Shown here piece by piece: positions 33,601 through 45,420 of a DNA stretch of 64,000 nucleotides. The stretch's first letter is position 1. Each line of letters begins with the position of its first letter. The DNA is taken from assembly GCA_022376515.1 (NCBI GenBank), contig WTXI01000005.1, forward strand, positions 496,001 to 560,000, read 5' to 3'. The notes under the pieces were generated by a model. It was not told the origin of the DNA and ran no database searches. It saw only the letters and a program-made list of their open reading frames with translations. This stretch comes from Lactifluus volemus. Lineage: Eukaryota > Basidiomycota > Agaricomycetes > Russulales > Russulaceae. Position numbers and translations under genes: made by a program.

Positions 33601-35601
33601 CATGCCCAAACTACTTCGTGTCCTTTATTCACCCAATGCAAAGACGAATATGTCGTCTTTGTCACTCCAACTGCGCTGCAGCTATCAATCTTCTCCAAAA
33701 TTCTGAATCCCGACCGTTTGGATAACATCATCGAATATTCCACGGCTGAGTCACTCGCTTTGATCAACATCCTTACGAAGATAAGCAACAGCCCAATCCT
33801 TCTCAAGGCCGTTGCGGATAGGGCAAAGGCCAAGATCAGTCAGGGAAACGACAATGTCGAGAGGACGACGGTTGTCGAGGAGGCGGTGAAATTGCTGCCT
33901 GAGCGCGCCCAAGTGGAAGACCTATCCTTAAGCGGTGAGGTTCACAATCAGCTGTTCATTGTGGAGCCTAGCTAATTTCAGATTAGGAAAACTGACAGCT
34001 CTGGCTAAACTCCTTAGGTCGATTAGAAAAGTCCGTCATTGATGTTTATGATTCCTCTACTTGCACCGACGCTTCCACAGCATACGGATGAGAAATGTAT
34101 CATCGTCTCCCACTATACGTCTACTCTCAACATTCTAGAAGCGTTTTGCAAGAAGAAATCATACAGCTATCTTCGGCTGGATGGGTGATCTTTTTGCAGT
34201 CATCCTGAATGATTGCAGTAGCACTAACTGTCTATTACATTCAGTTCGACGCCAGCGGCCAAAAGATCCGACAACGTAAATTTATTTAATAAGTCATCCC
34301 AAGAGCGTTGCTGTACGTCTCTTAGATCCCTTCAGTGTTGTTGGCCCTGAAGTTTTCCATCATAAGTTCTGTTTCTCCTCAGCTCCAAGGCAGGTGGCGT
34401 CGGACTTAATCTCATTGGCGCTTCAAGGTTATGCCTCGTTGATTCTGACTGGAACCCAAGGTGAGATGCTTTCGATGTCAGATGAAGTTAGCTAACCCCC
34501 ACGTCCTAGCCACGACCTTCAGTCAATGGCACGTATACACCGGTTTGTCACAAAGTTCCGTTATTCTGTTTGGTGCTGAGCCTCATTGTAGTGACGGACA
34601 GAAGCGGAGCGTCTACATCTACCGCTTTTTAACTACAGGAACAATCGATGGTACGTTCATCGCCTTTTGAGGAGGCGAGACTCGATGATGCTAATGCACT
34701 GAACGTAGAGAAGATCTATCAACGTCAAGTCACGAAGCTAGGCCTGAGTAGCAGTACGTTCCTTGTCTCTATCCACGTACGAGGTGAAGTGAAGTTAACT
34801 TATGATGCATCACAGCATTGATGGGAAATGTGAGATTCCTCTAATAATCCTATCCGTCCAATCTTGATTCATCTACCCCTACAGGGCAAATCTGGCTCAA
34901 AATCTGATTCTTTCACCCACAAAGAGGTGAGATTCTTGACGTTGACAACTTTGGGGAGTAGGTTAACCAGGACACATGTAGCTGCGAGATATCTTCACTA
35001 TCCACCCCGAGACTGTTTGTCACAGTCATGACCTTTTGGACTGCCACTGTGATCATACTGGTACACCAGGAGACGGCGATTCCGCCCCATCGACCAACGC
35101 TACGTTAGAAGATGATACTAGAATCGAGGTGGATGCGGCGCCCAGCTTTACTGTCGCGTCACAAGTTAAGACCGCCGATCGCCGGGTTGATAAAGCTGTG
35201 AGCGCTTTCTTGTTGGTACGAGATGTGAGAATCTGACGATTGACGCACTGTACATTTCCTAGTACTTGGAAAAGAAAAAGACGGAGCTCGCCGCATTGGG
35301 CGAATGGACTCATATCAATTGTCTGAAACCAGACGCTAGCGAACATGTGCACGATGACATCCTCCGCGGCTTGCTATATCAACCACGTTCTTCACAAGGT
35401 GAACAAGTGGGTCAAGCAAGCACATCACAGAAGAGCCGTATATCATCGCTGTTGGATGCTGTTGATTTAGACAACATTGAGCGCTCAAGAACAACCGCGG
35501 AACTGATGGTTAACGATGTCCCTGGTGGCACGGTGTCGTTTTTGTTTGAGAAAGGAACGTCAATGCTAAAGGGTGAGGATGAGGATGCCGTCCCCTCCTG
35601 A
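30674..35601 (+). CDS. RDH54: DNA-dependent ATPase RDH54/RAD54B (Swi2/Snf2 family)
   Basis: Rad51-partner translocase of recombination repair and meiosis. More than twenty small exons. The N-terminal part has two copies of a W-R-(K)-P-Q-x-K-K-H-K-T-W-x-G-D block (near 30890-30945 and 31490-31530). The ATPase core follows: [32 protein letters not shown] (motif I), [31 protein letters not shown] (motif II), [20 protein letters not shown] (III), [35 protein letters not shown] (V) and [19 protein letters not shown] (VI). The C-terminus has the Cys/His cluster [13 protein letters not shown] and a charged tail. Two GC-AG introns lie at 32476-32522 and 33053-33103. One base seems missing near 31950 and another near 33983. 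An MCB triplet precedes the start. Confidence 0.94.
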
Positions 35602-35837
35602 CGGCGGAAATCAGCAATCGCTTTCATGTATAAGCTAGCATATGAGTTTCACTACACACCAGCAGCGTTCTGACTTGGATGGGCATAGAATAGAGGTACT
35701 CCTGACACCCCCTTGTGTAGAGCAAGGTGGAAACCTTTGTATATAAGTCCTCGTGACGCAATTTCAACTCGGAGATTACTTTGACAGCCGACGGGTCCCT
35801 TACGTGTTATATATTTTGGAGCAAGTGTGCGAGTAAC

Positions 35838-35931
35838 GTCACTTTGCCGGAGTGGTTAACGGGATCGCCTGCTATAAAGCAGCTTAAGCGGTTGGGCTTT
35901 GCCCGCGAGTGTTCGAATCGCTCAGGTGACG
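35838..35931 (+). tRNA. tRNA-Ser(GCU) with 12-nt intron
   Basis: Full cloverleaf: acceptor GTCACTT/AGGTGAC (7 pairs) with discriminator G, D stem CCG/CGG, and anticodon stem ATCGC/GCGGT. The loop is CT-GCT-A plus A, with a 12-nt intron at 35875-35886 after position 37. A long variable arm (GGGC-TTT-GCCC) marks a type II Ser tRNA, and the T arm is GAGTG/CGCTC with TTCGAAT. The anticodon GCT is at 35871-35873. Mature length is 82 nt. The A box (GCCGGAGTGG) and B box (GTTCGAATC) are intact, and a T run follows. Confidence 0.94.
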
Positions 35932-35933
35932 AC

Positions 35934-35944
35934 TTTTTTTTTTT
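35934..35944 (+). terminator. RNA polymerase III terminator of tRNA-Ser
   Basis: A run of eleven T begins two bases after the tRNA discriminator base, the standard Pol III stop signal. Confidence 0.85.
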
Positions 35945-36035
35945 CCTTTTCTGAGAGTGGGCGGGTCTATCCCTTATTTGGGTCTCGTTATTACTGACTG
36001 ACGCGCGGGCGAATTGTGTTGGACTCGAATCATCG

Positions 36036-37464
36036 ATGAGTGTGAATAAGTACTCAAATTTACCGACATTGTTCGTATTCTATTTCGTTCCTGTGATTTA
36101 CTGGATAAACATCCTCTTGCAGGATTCGTCGGGCAAGGACGTGTATGAAACGGAAGACACCTTTCAATTCCCCAGGATGAGGTAACTTTCCATTAGCCAG
36201 AAGCTACCGGGACTAGACGATATATAGAAAACGACTCAAGCGACGATGAAGGCCCTTCCTCACGATCACGAAAATTGGCTGAACCTAGCGCGGCAGAAGG
36301 AATTGATGAAAGCAGCCTAGTCGACGCTGCTGAGGCTAGCAAACGATTCCGGCGCGCAGAGAGAAAGCGTCTGTAACGTCTTTTATCACTTATCTTCAAC
36401 TCACGCTGCACTGTAGGGACGCGCGAACGATCTTTATACAAGTTCCCTCCTTCACGCACACCATCCCCGACCCCGACACATCCTCCCTCCCTCGCACTTC
36501 GCTTAAAGCTTTTGCAATCTGAACTCGTTTCTTTGGAATCGGAGCTCGCAGACCCTGCGAGTCCACTTTTGGCGCGAGATCGTGAACAAAGCCATGTTGA
36601 CCCGGGGACCTCTCAAGGGTCTCGTCGATGTTAAAGCGCGGCTCGCGAAATTCTCTGTAGGGCATGAGGACAGGGTGCGGCTAGTGCAAGGTGTGCTACA
36701 AGATCTGCCTCCGTGGGTCAGGCCGCAGCAACGACTACTGAGAAAAGCGAGAACGGGAATAACAAGGAAGAACACAAGCCGTTGGAGACGGCCAAGGACG
36801 TCGCAGAGATAGATCGGCGTGTTGGAGAGCTAGAAAGGCTCATCGGTTCAGCTGGTACATCACTTGACGACGTACGTCCGTCCGCCCTTTTTTTCCTTCG
36901 ATTTTTGTTGGAAAGAGTTGACGACCCCATAACAGAGCTCAGCCATGCCAACCCACTTTTACCGCTTCTCACTCGGCTCAACACACAACTCACGGTTCTC
37001 GCGCAGCCCCGACACCTAGATAACATATCGCGTCGCCTCAAGCTGCTTCTCTCCGACCTCGACCGATTAGCAGCTGCGAAACAACAACAACACCGCCGCA
37101 GCGCGGCCCCCGAGAACGCTAACACCGTGGACGCATCGTCTACCCCTGTATCTGCAGCACTCCAAGAACAACTCGCGCCAGCCCTAGCCCGCCTCGTTCC
37201 AGCGCTCCCACAGATTCCACACATCCTCGCTCGTCTACGTACGCTCGCGACCCTGCATGCCTCCGCAGCACAATTGGCAACTCACTGTCTGCGTTGGAGG
37301 AGGAACAGCGTCAATCGCGTGAAGCGCTTGACGCGCTGAATCAAGCTGTTGAAGGCGTCGAAGGGAGTCTCGCTGAGAATGGGCGGGTGGTGAAACGGAA
37401 CGTGACTGGTTTGGAGGAGCGGATAGACGCACTGACTAAACGATTGGAGGCACTCGGTGGGTAG
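36036..37464 (+). CDS. Dynactin subunit 2 (dynamitin / Jnm1-type)
   Basis: Shoulder subunit of dynactin, the cofactor of cytoplasmic dynein. Blocks in family order: MSVNKYSNLPTLF then DVYETEDTFQFPRM, a Ser/Asp-rich linker, EASKRFRRAERKR, LKLLQSELVSLESELADPAS, REQSHVDPG, GLVDVKARLAK, AEIDRRVGELERLIGSAGT, LLPLLTRLNTQL, QPRHLDNISRRLKLLLSDLD, APALARLVPALPQIPHIL, and a final coiled coil (LEEEQRQSREALDALNQAVE through GLEERIDALTKRLEALGG) to the stop at 37464. Exons 1 and 2 are 36036-36074 and 36123-36181. The reading frame changes by one base at several places (near 36228, 36385, 36603, 36712 and 37285), more than introns can explain, so the protein must be pieced together from three frames. Confidence 0.88.
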
Positions 37465-37920
37465 TATGCCGCACGGCTTGATACAGCTTAGAGTTTCCGC
37501 AGCATTGACGCAGTAATACGACATTATATTATACAAGCGAAACTGAGTGTTCAATGTTTGGCGGAAATGTGCTGCCTGGTAAAAGGGCGCGGAGCGGTTT
37601 GTAAGAAAAAGAGGACGCTGGTACTGGGCCGAAGTTCAGCGTCAAGACTGTCTGCCATGGATCTTCTGCCTGCATTTGTGAAGTTTTTTCTAAGAGCGGA
37701 TAGCACTCCGTCATCTCAACCATTAATTCGCGTAGCTACAGTATTAGACATCAATAACAAGAGGTATCAGGTCTGAACTACTCCAACTAAGTACTAGCTT
37801 TTAGCCTGCACTCGCATACAGTAAGACACTTGGACAGAGTAATTAAAACAACAAAGCTGTAGTATGCACATATAAAACAGGCATTCCTGGACGTTCGCTC
37901 TCGCATGCTACCAAAGTAGG
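37465..37920. other. Convergent 3' intergenic region
   Basis: About 450 bases between the dynamitin and HLTF-like stops, presumably both 3' UTRs. Nothing further is recognised. Confidence 0.5.
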
Positions 37921-40900
37921 CTAGAGCTGCCCAGCGATCTGTCTGCGTATGCCGAAGATTTCGACGAGTTCTGTGTCGCATGTCAGGACCGCAGCCAGTG
38001 GAAACGAAGAGTTCAAACCTTGCATCCTCGCCTCTTTCTTCTGGCGGGGCGTTTCCTTGCTTTTCATACCAGAAAATGCCTGCAGGGGAAGAGTCAGTCA
38101 ATATCACGTGTCAAAACAGCTCGAGTGACCTCTTTAATCAACTTCTTTTTCTTCTCTTGTATGTCAAGAACCTGGCCAAGAGACTGTTTAACGGGATCCA
38201 CGAAGTAGTTGAATATAGGCTATACCTTTCCTTCCACGGTGTTTTCAGCAATGAGTTGATAGACATGAACTGTTTTTTTCTGGCCAATCCTACCAAGCAT
38301 GTTTCTGACAAAATCTTAATCTCGAAGTAATGGTGTCCTCACCTATTACATCTATCGATAGCTTGACTCTCGATGCCTTCTTGCCACCACCTGAATACAA
38401 AAGATGAGCCGAAAATCTCTGGATGTACTAAGTCCAAGCTCACGGATCCATTCTGTTCATTCAAAGGTCAGCATAGTCCAAATCAACCTCGCAGCACTCA
38501 CAGATAGACATTATTTGCAACTGTCAGATTAAGGCCAAGTGCGCCGGCCTTCAACGATATGAGCATGATTTTAGGGTTGACACCGTTTCTAGTCGAGGTA
38601 TCGTATCCAGCAGTGTCTCCCACGGGTGTGAGGTGCGATCGAGTTGCCATCTTGCCTTTGCCTTTGCCTTTACTTTTACTTTTACCCTTACCCTTACCCT
38701 TACCCTTTTTACTCTGCGTGCGAGCATCGTGCGCGTCATCGTCACCGTCAGCGTCCATCCCTAGCACGAAGTCATCATCATCGTCATTCTCGATTGACAT
38801 GACCTCAGAATCTTGATGGCTCTCTCCGGCGTTAGACTCGCCACGGCGTGAAGACCGCACACTGCGTCTCGTCGGTTGTACCTCAGACACTGGAGCCACC
38901 GGGATAGGCTGAACAACCGTGGCTTCGCACGAGTCACTTTCAATCGGGACACTGAAAGCCTCCAGTGTTTCTTGCCGCCTCTTTGCAGACATCTTGCCAT
39001 CAAATCGGACGTACGGGATACTGTGGGACATATTAGACATTAGTGATGAAATCAAGAGATACTGACCCCTCTTTGTCAAGGACTTTTGCAATCTTTTTCA
39101 GGCAAAGCATCAGCGTTGACGACCTGACTATCAGGCAGATGGACTTACTTCATCCAAAAATGTTGTGAATTGAGAGAATACCAGTGACTTCTCGTTCACT
39201 GGTGTTAAGTGTAGGAGGTGTAGTAGCTGGTCTATCTTAGATGAGGAACCCGAGCGCAAGTCGGTCGCTTCGTCCAGGTCCCCCTCGGTACGTATAGGTG
39301 CTTGCGTAAACTCGGTTGGCGGAGGAGGTTCTATGAGGTCTCCCATGCCGATGACGCGACGATCCATAGGACATCTAGCATCGCGAGTAATGACTTCCAT
39401 GATGCTGAATATACTGAGTTTGTCATGTTCGGCCCAAGATTGCCTAGACTCACCAAGGAAAGCAGAACCTGTGCGAGCAAGCAGTGATCCGAGGATCATC
39501 TAACACACCAAAGCAAACGGGGCATTCCTCGCTGTCCTCAATAGCTTGCAAAAGGAGACTTTGCAGGCGTGCCTTCTCTTCTGGCGTGACTGGCATCACA
39601 CTGTCGTTGTCTTCATCCATGTGGCGCAGTTGGTCGACGTAGTCGCTCGGAATGAGGCCGGGGTGGAGTGCCAACTGGCGTAGACGAGTGAGCATGCTCA
39701 AGGCATTAGTTGACATCTATCATCGAGAGATCGAGTGAACGGCCGAACAATGCAGCAAAAAGGTTTGCCATACGAGTAGTGCGTTAGACTGCCTCAGAAG
39801 GCCTTCAATACGCTCCTTAGACAACGCTTCAATGGTGTCATACAGTTCCTGTCGTAACAGTTAGGCAAATTTGCGAAACCATTTAGCTGGGATCCGTACC
39901 CTTGCCTCCGGGTTCAAGGTGACAGGGACGACCGTCATTTCCACCTAGGAGGCAATGAATACCGTTACGTTCACGGACAGGCTGGGACTTTCGACTCACC
40001 CCCGGCAACGGGACAAGGTAATTCCCGTCGCTATCTTGCATCTACATCACAGTCAACAGACGAGCATCAGGATTTATTTCGGCTTCACTTACCTCTTTCG
40101 TTCGTCGAATGCAAATTTGCGACATGATGGCCTAACAAAGATTCAGCCAGCAGTTCAATTCTTCGTTGCTGCTAAAGCACTCACGCGAAGTAACTCCACG
40201 CCAGAAGGTTCACCATGCTTCAGTGGGCGGAGAAGCAGCCGAGTCTGAAAGTCCGGGTTGTCAAGAGGGTTACAGATCCTAAGGAACGTGAGAATGGAGC
40301 CCAAGTCCTGACAACTCGTTAAAATACAAGATCGTCATGATACATATTGGGAGTTCACCTGTGGAGAGTTAATCTGCATGAGAGAGGTTAGCTCAGGTCA
40401 GCCCAGAACCCGAAAAAAAAACTCACTATGGAGTGCCTGTCAAGACCCAACGTCGTTGAGCATTAAGCGCGCACACCGATTGCGCCATCTTCGTCCTGGG
40501 GTTGCGTATATTATGACCCTCGTCCAGGATGACGCGCTAGAGTCGTGTAAGCATCAACTCTCGTGGATAAAGATGAGTTGGATGAGCTGAAGGTACCTTC
40601 CATTGGACCCCGAATAAGCTACTCATGCCCTTTTTTCGTCTCTTGCCGGTTCCGACTCCCTCGTCAGCGGAACTGTTATGCTCGCCGACGACAGTTTGGT
40701 ACGTGGTTATAACAACGTCATACTTCTGCAAGTCCTTCGCGGACATATCACGATTTGTACCGTAGTAGACGACGTGACTCAGAGTGTTTGGCACACAGTG
40801 ATCTTGAATCTGTTTCTCCCAGTTGGAAAGCACGGAAAGCGGGACAACTGACATACGTTTAGTCATGATACGATGTACAAATTACGATTGACATACCTAC

Positions 40901-42630
40901 AAGTGTGCTCTTGCTGCACCCTTGCGAAACCTCATTCTTCGTTGCTACGATGAGGGCTATCATCGTAAGGGTCTTCCCCTATGGGTAACAACGTTAGGTT
41001 GAGACGTAACAGATTGGACAAACACGTACCAAGCCCATGCTATCGCCGCACAAAGCACCCTTCCCAAGTACAGGAGGAACCTCTTGGGGCGTCTTTGTAA
41101 CGACTACAGTACATTATCATCAGCCACCAGAGCTGGACTAACCGTGACGGACACTCACTATTATAATAATAAACCTGCACGACAGACAGTGAATAGGACA
41201 GTTAATACGGTGTGGGGGTTGCACGTGCCTTGGGGCCAGTCTTTCGATATTGCCAGAACTGCACTGGCTTATCGTCTTCCTTTGTTGGAAGTTTCGGGTT
41301 TTCGTGCTCAATCGCCCACTGTAAGGCTTGCTTCTGTGGACCCGGTCACAGAATGAGGACCCATCCAATCTCGAAACAGGGAAGCCTCATACCTGATGTC
41401 TCAATAGGTCAACACGGAGTTCGCCGCTCTCAATGCTGGGTGGGCTGGGGTGCTCAGGTAAGTTCAAGATATCTTCGGTTGAACACAGGGTATCGAGGAG
41501 TGAGCTGCGACGGCCTTCATCATTTACCCTCTCAAGAGTAGAGAGCATATCCCTAAGTTCCGCAGCGCGATCGAGTTCTTCCTGTCGCTTCCTGAGAGCT
41601 TCTGCCGTCTGGGAGGTAGAGGGCATCTGTCTTCCGTAGCCGGAGGAGTCATAGCCCGAGAGTTCAGGTGCTGTATATGATGCATAGGACGCCGCTGCCT
41701 CATAAGAACGCCCGCCCGCCTTTGATGCTGAGGCCTTGTGCTTAGCCGGAGTAGCCCAATTAAGCAGTGGCTCAATTTGGTTCCGTTTGTCTGCGGCCCC
41801 GTAAATCTTCAAAGTGCTGACTTTTCCGTCAGCATTGATCACATACATTTTCCTTGTACTTACACAGATAAGGAATAATTGAAGCTATGCACTGCGAAAC
41901 TTAAGAATGCATACAGGAGGACCAAGGGACGGCTGCTTACAGTTTCCTTCGTTCATGCTGCCTTCGACCGTAATCAGGCCCCCATCCATAAGGGGTGCAA
42001 GCTTGGCAGCTGTCTGGCGTGGTACATGACCAACTTGGGTACGGCCTATGTTCTGTACAGCAATGGCATTTCTAAAGACTCTAGGTAAGAGACTGGCATT
42101 CAGTTGAGGGGAAACGCTGCTCATAGCCCACCGATCGTATTTGTTTTGCGGTTCTCTTATAAGGCGAACTTGTTCCCCGGCATCAACAAGTCCTGTCATG
42201 CAAACCATTGTGGCAGGCTCGCAGAAGAGAGAGTACAGGCACGCACCTTTGTAGTATTGTATGCCCACGACACTTGACGATAGAGTGCAATATAGCTCAT
42301 CGACTTGGTCTTCCACAACTTCTTCAGCATCAGCTCCTTCTTCCCAGGCTGCACCTCCCATCGCTACTTGGCGGGCCGCAGCCTGAGTTGGAGAGGGTGC
42401 CGCCATTTGGGGGGTCTGCGAGGTCCCTGGCACGTTGTCTGCCTTACGCTTCCTCGTGGTTGATGCAGGAGCTGGGAGGATGTTGACTGAGGAGGAGGCG
42501 GTATTGGATGTGATGACGAGGGGCCCCAGTGAGGTCTGCCGTGTCTACATGTCGCCTTTTCAATGCTAGACGTACCCGCGCCTGATCTTCCGGAAACAGG
42601 CTTAGAACCCCTCGGTACGTTCAACACCAT
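37921..42630 (-). CDS. HLTF/Rad5-like ATPase with HIRAN, Snf2 and RING domains
   Basis: Multi-exon gene of replication-fork reversal and PCNA polyubiquitination type. N-terminal basic segment ([15 protein letters not shown]), then a HIRAN domain at about 42330-41780: [50 protein letters not shown] and [17 protein letters not shown]. Snf2 core: [19 protein letters not shown] (near 40990-40920), [71 protein letters not shown], with the second half [14 protein letters not shown]. Helicase [34 protein letters not shown] and [20 protein letters not shown]. The end is [20 protein letters not shown] then [11 protein letters not shown]. An acidic and Lys-Gly-rich insert splits helicase C. One base seems missing near 40430. 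Confidence 0.92.
38651..38710 (-). repeat. Degenerate hexanucleotide repeat coding a Lys-Gly/Lys-Ser run
   Basis: About ten tandem 6-base units (plus strand TTGCCT, then TTACTT, then TTACCC variants) encode alternating Lys-Gly and Lys-Ser dipeptides in the HLTF-like protein. The sub-blocks are homogeneous, as expected from replication slippage. The TTACCC part resembles but is not the telomere repeat. Confidence 0.9.
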
Positions 42631-42693
42631 ACGAGGAAATGTTTCCCAGTATTTGAGGAGTCACGCAACCCCTATTTATGTACCCTTAAAGAA

Positions 42694-43095
42694 ATGTCGG
42701 TGGCCAGGAAACGCAGCGACTCACCAGTGCTTCCACTGAACCATCTCACCGTAGTCATTTCTGACGGTATGGCCATAGCGGAGCTCACCCTGGCTAATAA
42801 GGACCCCCCACAACGACTACCGTGGCATTTCGCCCTGGAACTTTTGCTATACTTTGGATAGGAAAACGCCTGCGTTAGCCTCGTTAAACGAAGGGATAAA
42901 ATCCAGCGACGCTACCTCAATATGATGGGTGCTGTTGCTGAAGAGCTATGGAAGGGGAAAGCCCGTCTAAACATGGCCCCTGTACCTTCTAACAATGGCG
43001 CACGTCCTGCAGTGTGGCTTACAGTCGGTCTGTCGAGGTTGGGTTTGGTTAGAAAATGTAGTAGTGTGAACGAGACGGGATTTAAGGATAGCTAA
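42694..43095 (+). other. 134-codon frame interrupted by one TAG
   Basis: From the ATG at 42694 a frame runs MSVARKRSDSPVLPLNHLTV to WHFALELLLYFG and meets TAG at 42859-42861. It continues in the same frame with ENACVSLVKRRDKIQRRYLN and KARLNMAPVPSNNGARPA to TAA at 43093-43095. It lies between the divergent HLTF start and the asparaginase stop. It may be a small gene with a substitution or an unrecognised intron, or chance. No family recognised. Confidence 0.3.
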
Positions 43096-43178
43096 CGAGT
43101 CAGGAGTAGTGTTTTACAGGGACGGAGCGCTAGACGCGTCTTTGTCGCGTCAACAGACGCCAACAAACGTAATTGTGA

Positions 43179-44562
43179 TCACTCCAACACTTCATCATCA
43201 AAGATCGCCGTCTTCAGATTCCCGTCTTCCCTCACCAGCCCGCGATACATACCCGGACAGTTCAGTGGCGTGCAACTATTGCACTCGTTACTCATTGTTT
43301 CCATTACATTGCAGTTTACAATACTTACCATTGCCTTTGTCGTCAAGAGCGATGACACCCCCTATCCCGCCTCCTTGCGTAGCGCCTCACGGCCGACTGT
43401 GCAGCCTTATGCACGGGCTCATCAAGGTATTGCATCCGGTGTGCCACTGTCGCTGCCGTATTCTGGCGAATAAAGTACTATTATAGCGATGACGCGCACA
43501 AAAATACAATATATTAGCGCGCACACTCTCGATCATCGCGGGAACTAGACGTACATCGCCATCGCCCGTTCCACTCACTCCCACGGCACGCACCTTGCTC
43601 CACCGTTGGTTGGGTACCCACCGCCGCCACCACTGACGCCGCGCAGGCCACTCCTCCGCCCAGAAGCCAGCACCATTGTGAGGTGTGTCGCCAACGCGGC
43701 CAGGGAGCTTGTTCGTGCGCCGCCAGTAGACGTGCATGCGACGATGCACCCGCGCACGTCGAGCGCGACGGCGCCAACCGTGCCCATCGGCATCATGTCC
43801 AACAACCCCTCATCGGCATCGGCATCGGCATCCTCGCTCTCCCCGCTCTCCGGTCGCTCGTCTTCCGGTAGACCCATCCCACGTCGATGTTCCCGCCAAC
43901 GTGCGGAAGTGTAGAAGTACGACGGATCGACGAGCGGGAGGCCACCAAGGTCCTCCGCGGGTGCTCCGGAAAGGAACGCATGACGTGTGCTGGCCGGGGA
44001 GAGGTAGAGCGCTCGTGCGAGTTGCGACGGGTTGCGCGTCCGTGTGAGGAGGGTCAGTGAGATCGCGCGACGCGAGGACGGAATGTGCGGGTGCGATGCG
44101 GGTGGGCGGGAAAGTGCCAGGGAGGCTTCGAGTTCATTCTGTGCCGGCGTCAACCCGTTATACACGTAGTACACACCCCCAACAGATGGGAGAAAAGTAG
44201 GCGTACGAAGCCGGCCGAGTTGAAAACGGCGCCTTTACCAGAGTTGAAGATTGGATTATCTGAAAAGGGCATTTTAGAGCTTGCTTCAACTTGCACCTGA
44301 AGTGATGCTTACCTTCCATTACACTCACTGCTGTGACGACGGCATCCATTGCCTCACCGCCCGATTTCAGGACAGCGTTTCCAGCCTGTAACGCGGCACG
44401 CAATGCAGCATGGTAACGTGCCTGCTGCTCATGCGAGGTTCTCTCACGCAGTATCGTGCCCGCGCCACCGTGGATGATAAGGACGTGTTTAGCCTCTGAG
44501 TCTTTCGCATGTTTTTGCTTGGATAACAATGGCCATTTCTCATTATAGGCGTTGGACGACAT
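43179..44562 (-). CDS. Isoaspartyl peptidase / L-asparaginase (N-terminal nucleophile hydrolase)
   Basis: Type 2 asparaginase that self-cleaves before a Thr and removes isoaspartyl residues or asparagine. Exon 1 gives KHVLIIHGGAGTILRERTS and ALQAGNAVLKSGGEAMDAVV. Exon 2 is DNPIFNSGKGAVFNSAGF, and exon 3 begins NELEASLALSRPPASHPH and runs through TLLTRTRNPSQLARALYLSP, a long acidic loop and MGTVGAVALDVRG, where the Thr is the expected nucleophile. Then RTNKLPGRVGDTPHNGAGFW, VSGTGDGD, NTAATVAHRMQYLDEPVHKA, GGGIGGVIALDDKGN and PLNCPGMYRGLVREDGNLKT to the stop at 43179. Frame breaks by single bases are needed near 43718, 43400 and 43258. The start is the ATG at 44562. Confidence 0.9.
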
Positions 44563-45116
44563 GTCAGTGATTTTGGACGATAGGCAGAAACAAGGTATTA
44601 ATGAAGGCTTCCCTTACGAGATGGGCGCGCGGCGCGCCACGGAAATTACCCGGGAAAAAAATGCATAACTAAAAGCTGGTGCCCATCATCCTTGCCTCAA
44701 AGGGCGCTGTACCCGAAATGAACGAGATTGGGTCCTAGGGCTTTGTGAAACCCCTAGAGCATCACCAGCCTAGGAATCGTACAGGTTTAGAACACAAACG
44801 TATATCATTAGATGAGACTAGGTCACGAGATGTCATGAGATATTTTCGACTACCTTACAATACATGGTACAAGGATGGCAAACTCAGAATAATACTGCAC
44901 AGTAAATTATTTGTTGGCAGCTAGCTGTAGTGAAATGATTCAATAAGCCAATTATGCAAAAAAAAACATCCACGTCCTGCTAGGTTATCATACAAGACAA
45001 TTATCAATTCCACGAACTGTTGTGTGATGCATCCCAGGTTATGAGCGGTATCAATGTGGCTTTCTAGAAAAAATGTACAACGTGGGCCGTGAGTGAGTGC
45101 GATTGCGAAGATGAAC

Positions 45117-45420
45117 CTAGCCTGCGTGAATTGAAGCCCATGTACTGTCCTTCTGTATCCGATCACCTGCCTGCTTCAGTTCCGAAGCACAGAAAACCCG
45201 CGAAGTGACCAGACCAGAAGCCAGGGGAGGAGACGCGTATATGCACATTTCGAATCGCTTTAGCGCAGCTACGATGTCAAGCCAGGCTCTTTTACAGATT
45301 CGCACGGCCCTTGGTTATTCGAACCGTTAATCCCGGCGAGCACGCTCACTTCAAGGCATCTCTCTGAGCTCTGGCAATGGCTTCCTGAGCAAAGTCGATG
45401 GCTTGCTAGATCCAAGGATC
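45117..45420 (-). CDS. Possible 3' exons of an uncharacterised gene
   Basis: Two frames join across a GTGAGC donor and an AAAAG acceptor: a helix-like AIDFAQEAIARAQRDAL, then AWLDIVAALKRFEMCIYASP and ELKQAGDRIQKDSTWASI to a stop at 45117. The amphipathic character and clean junction suggest a real but partial gene. Upstream continuation could not be chosen among competing frames. Confidence 0.3.

Noticed and set aside
36582..36812. Separate small gene starting MNKAMLTRGPLKGLVD
   Set aside because: The GLVDVKARLAK block is internal dynamitin sequence; the apparent start is created by a frame break.
38680..38710. TTACCC repeats resembling telomeric DNA
   Set aside because: The unit is CCCTTA rather than CCCTAA, and it lies in frame within the HLTF-like exon, where it encodes Lys-Gly dipeptides.
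43606..44047. Long plus-strand frames rich in Arg/Ser/Pro
   Set aside because: They lie antisense to the GC-rich asparaginase exon, which carries the recognisable family motifs.
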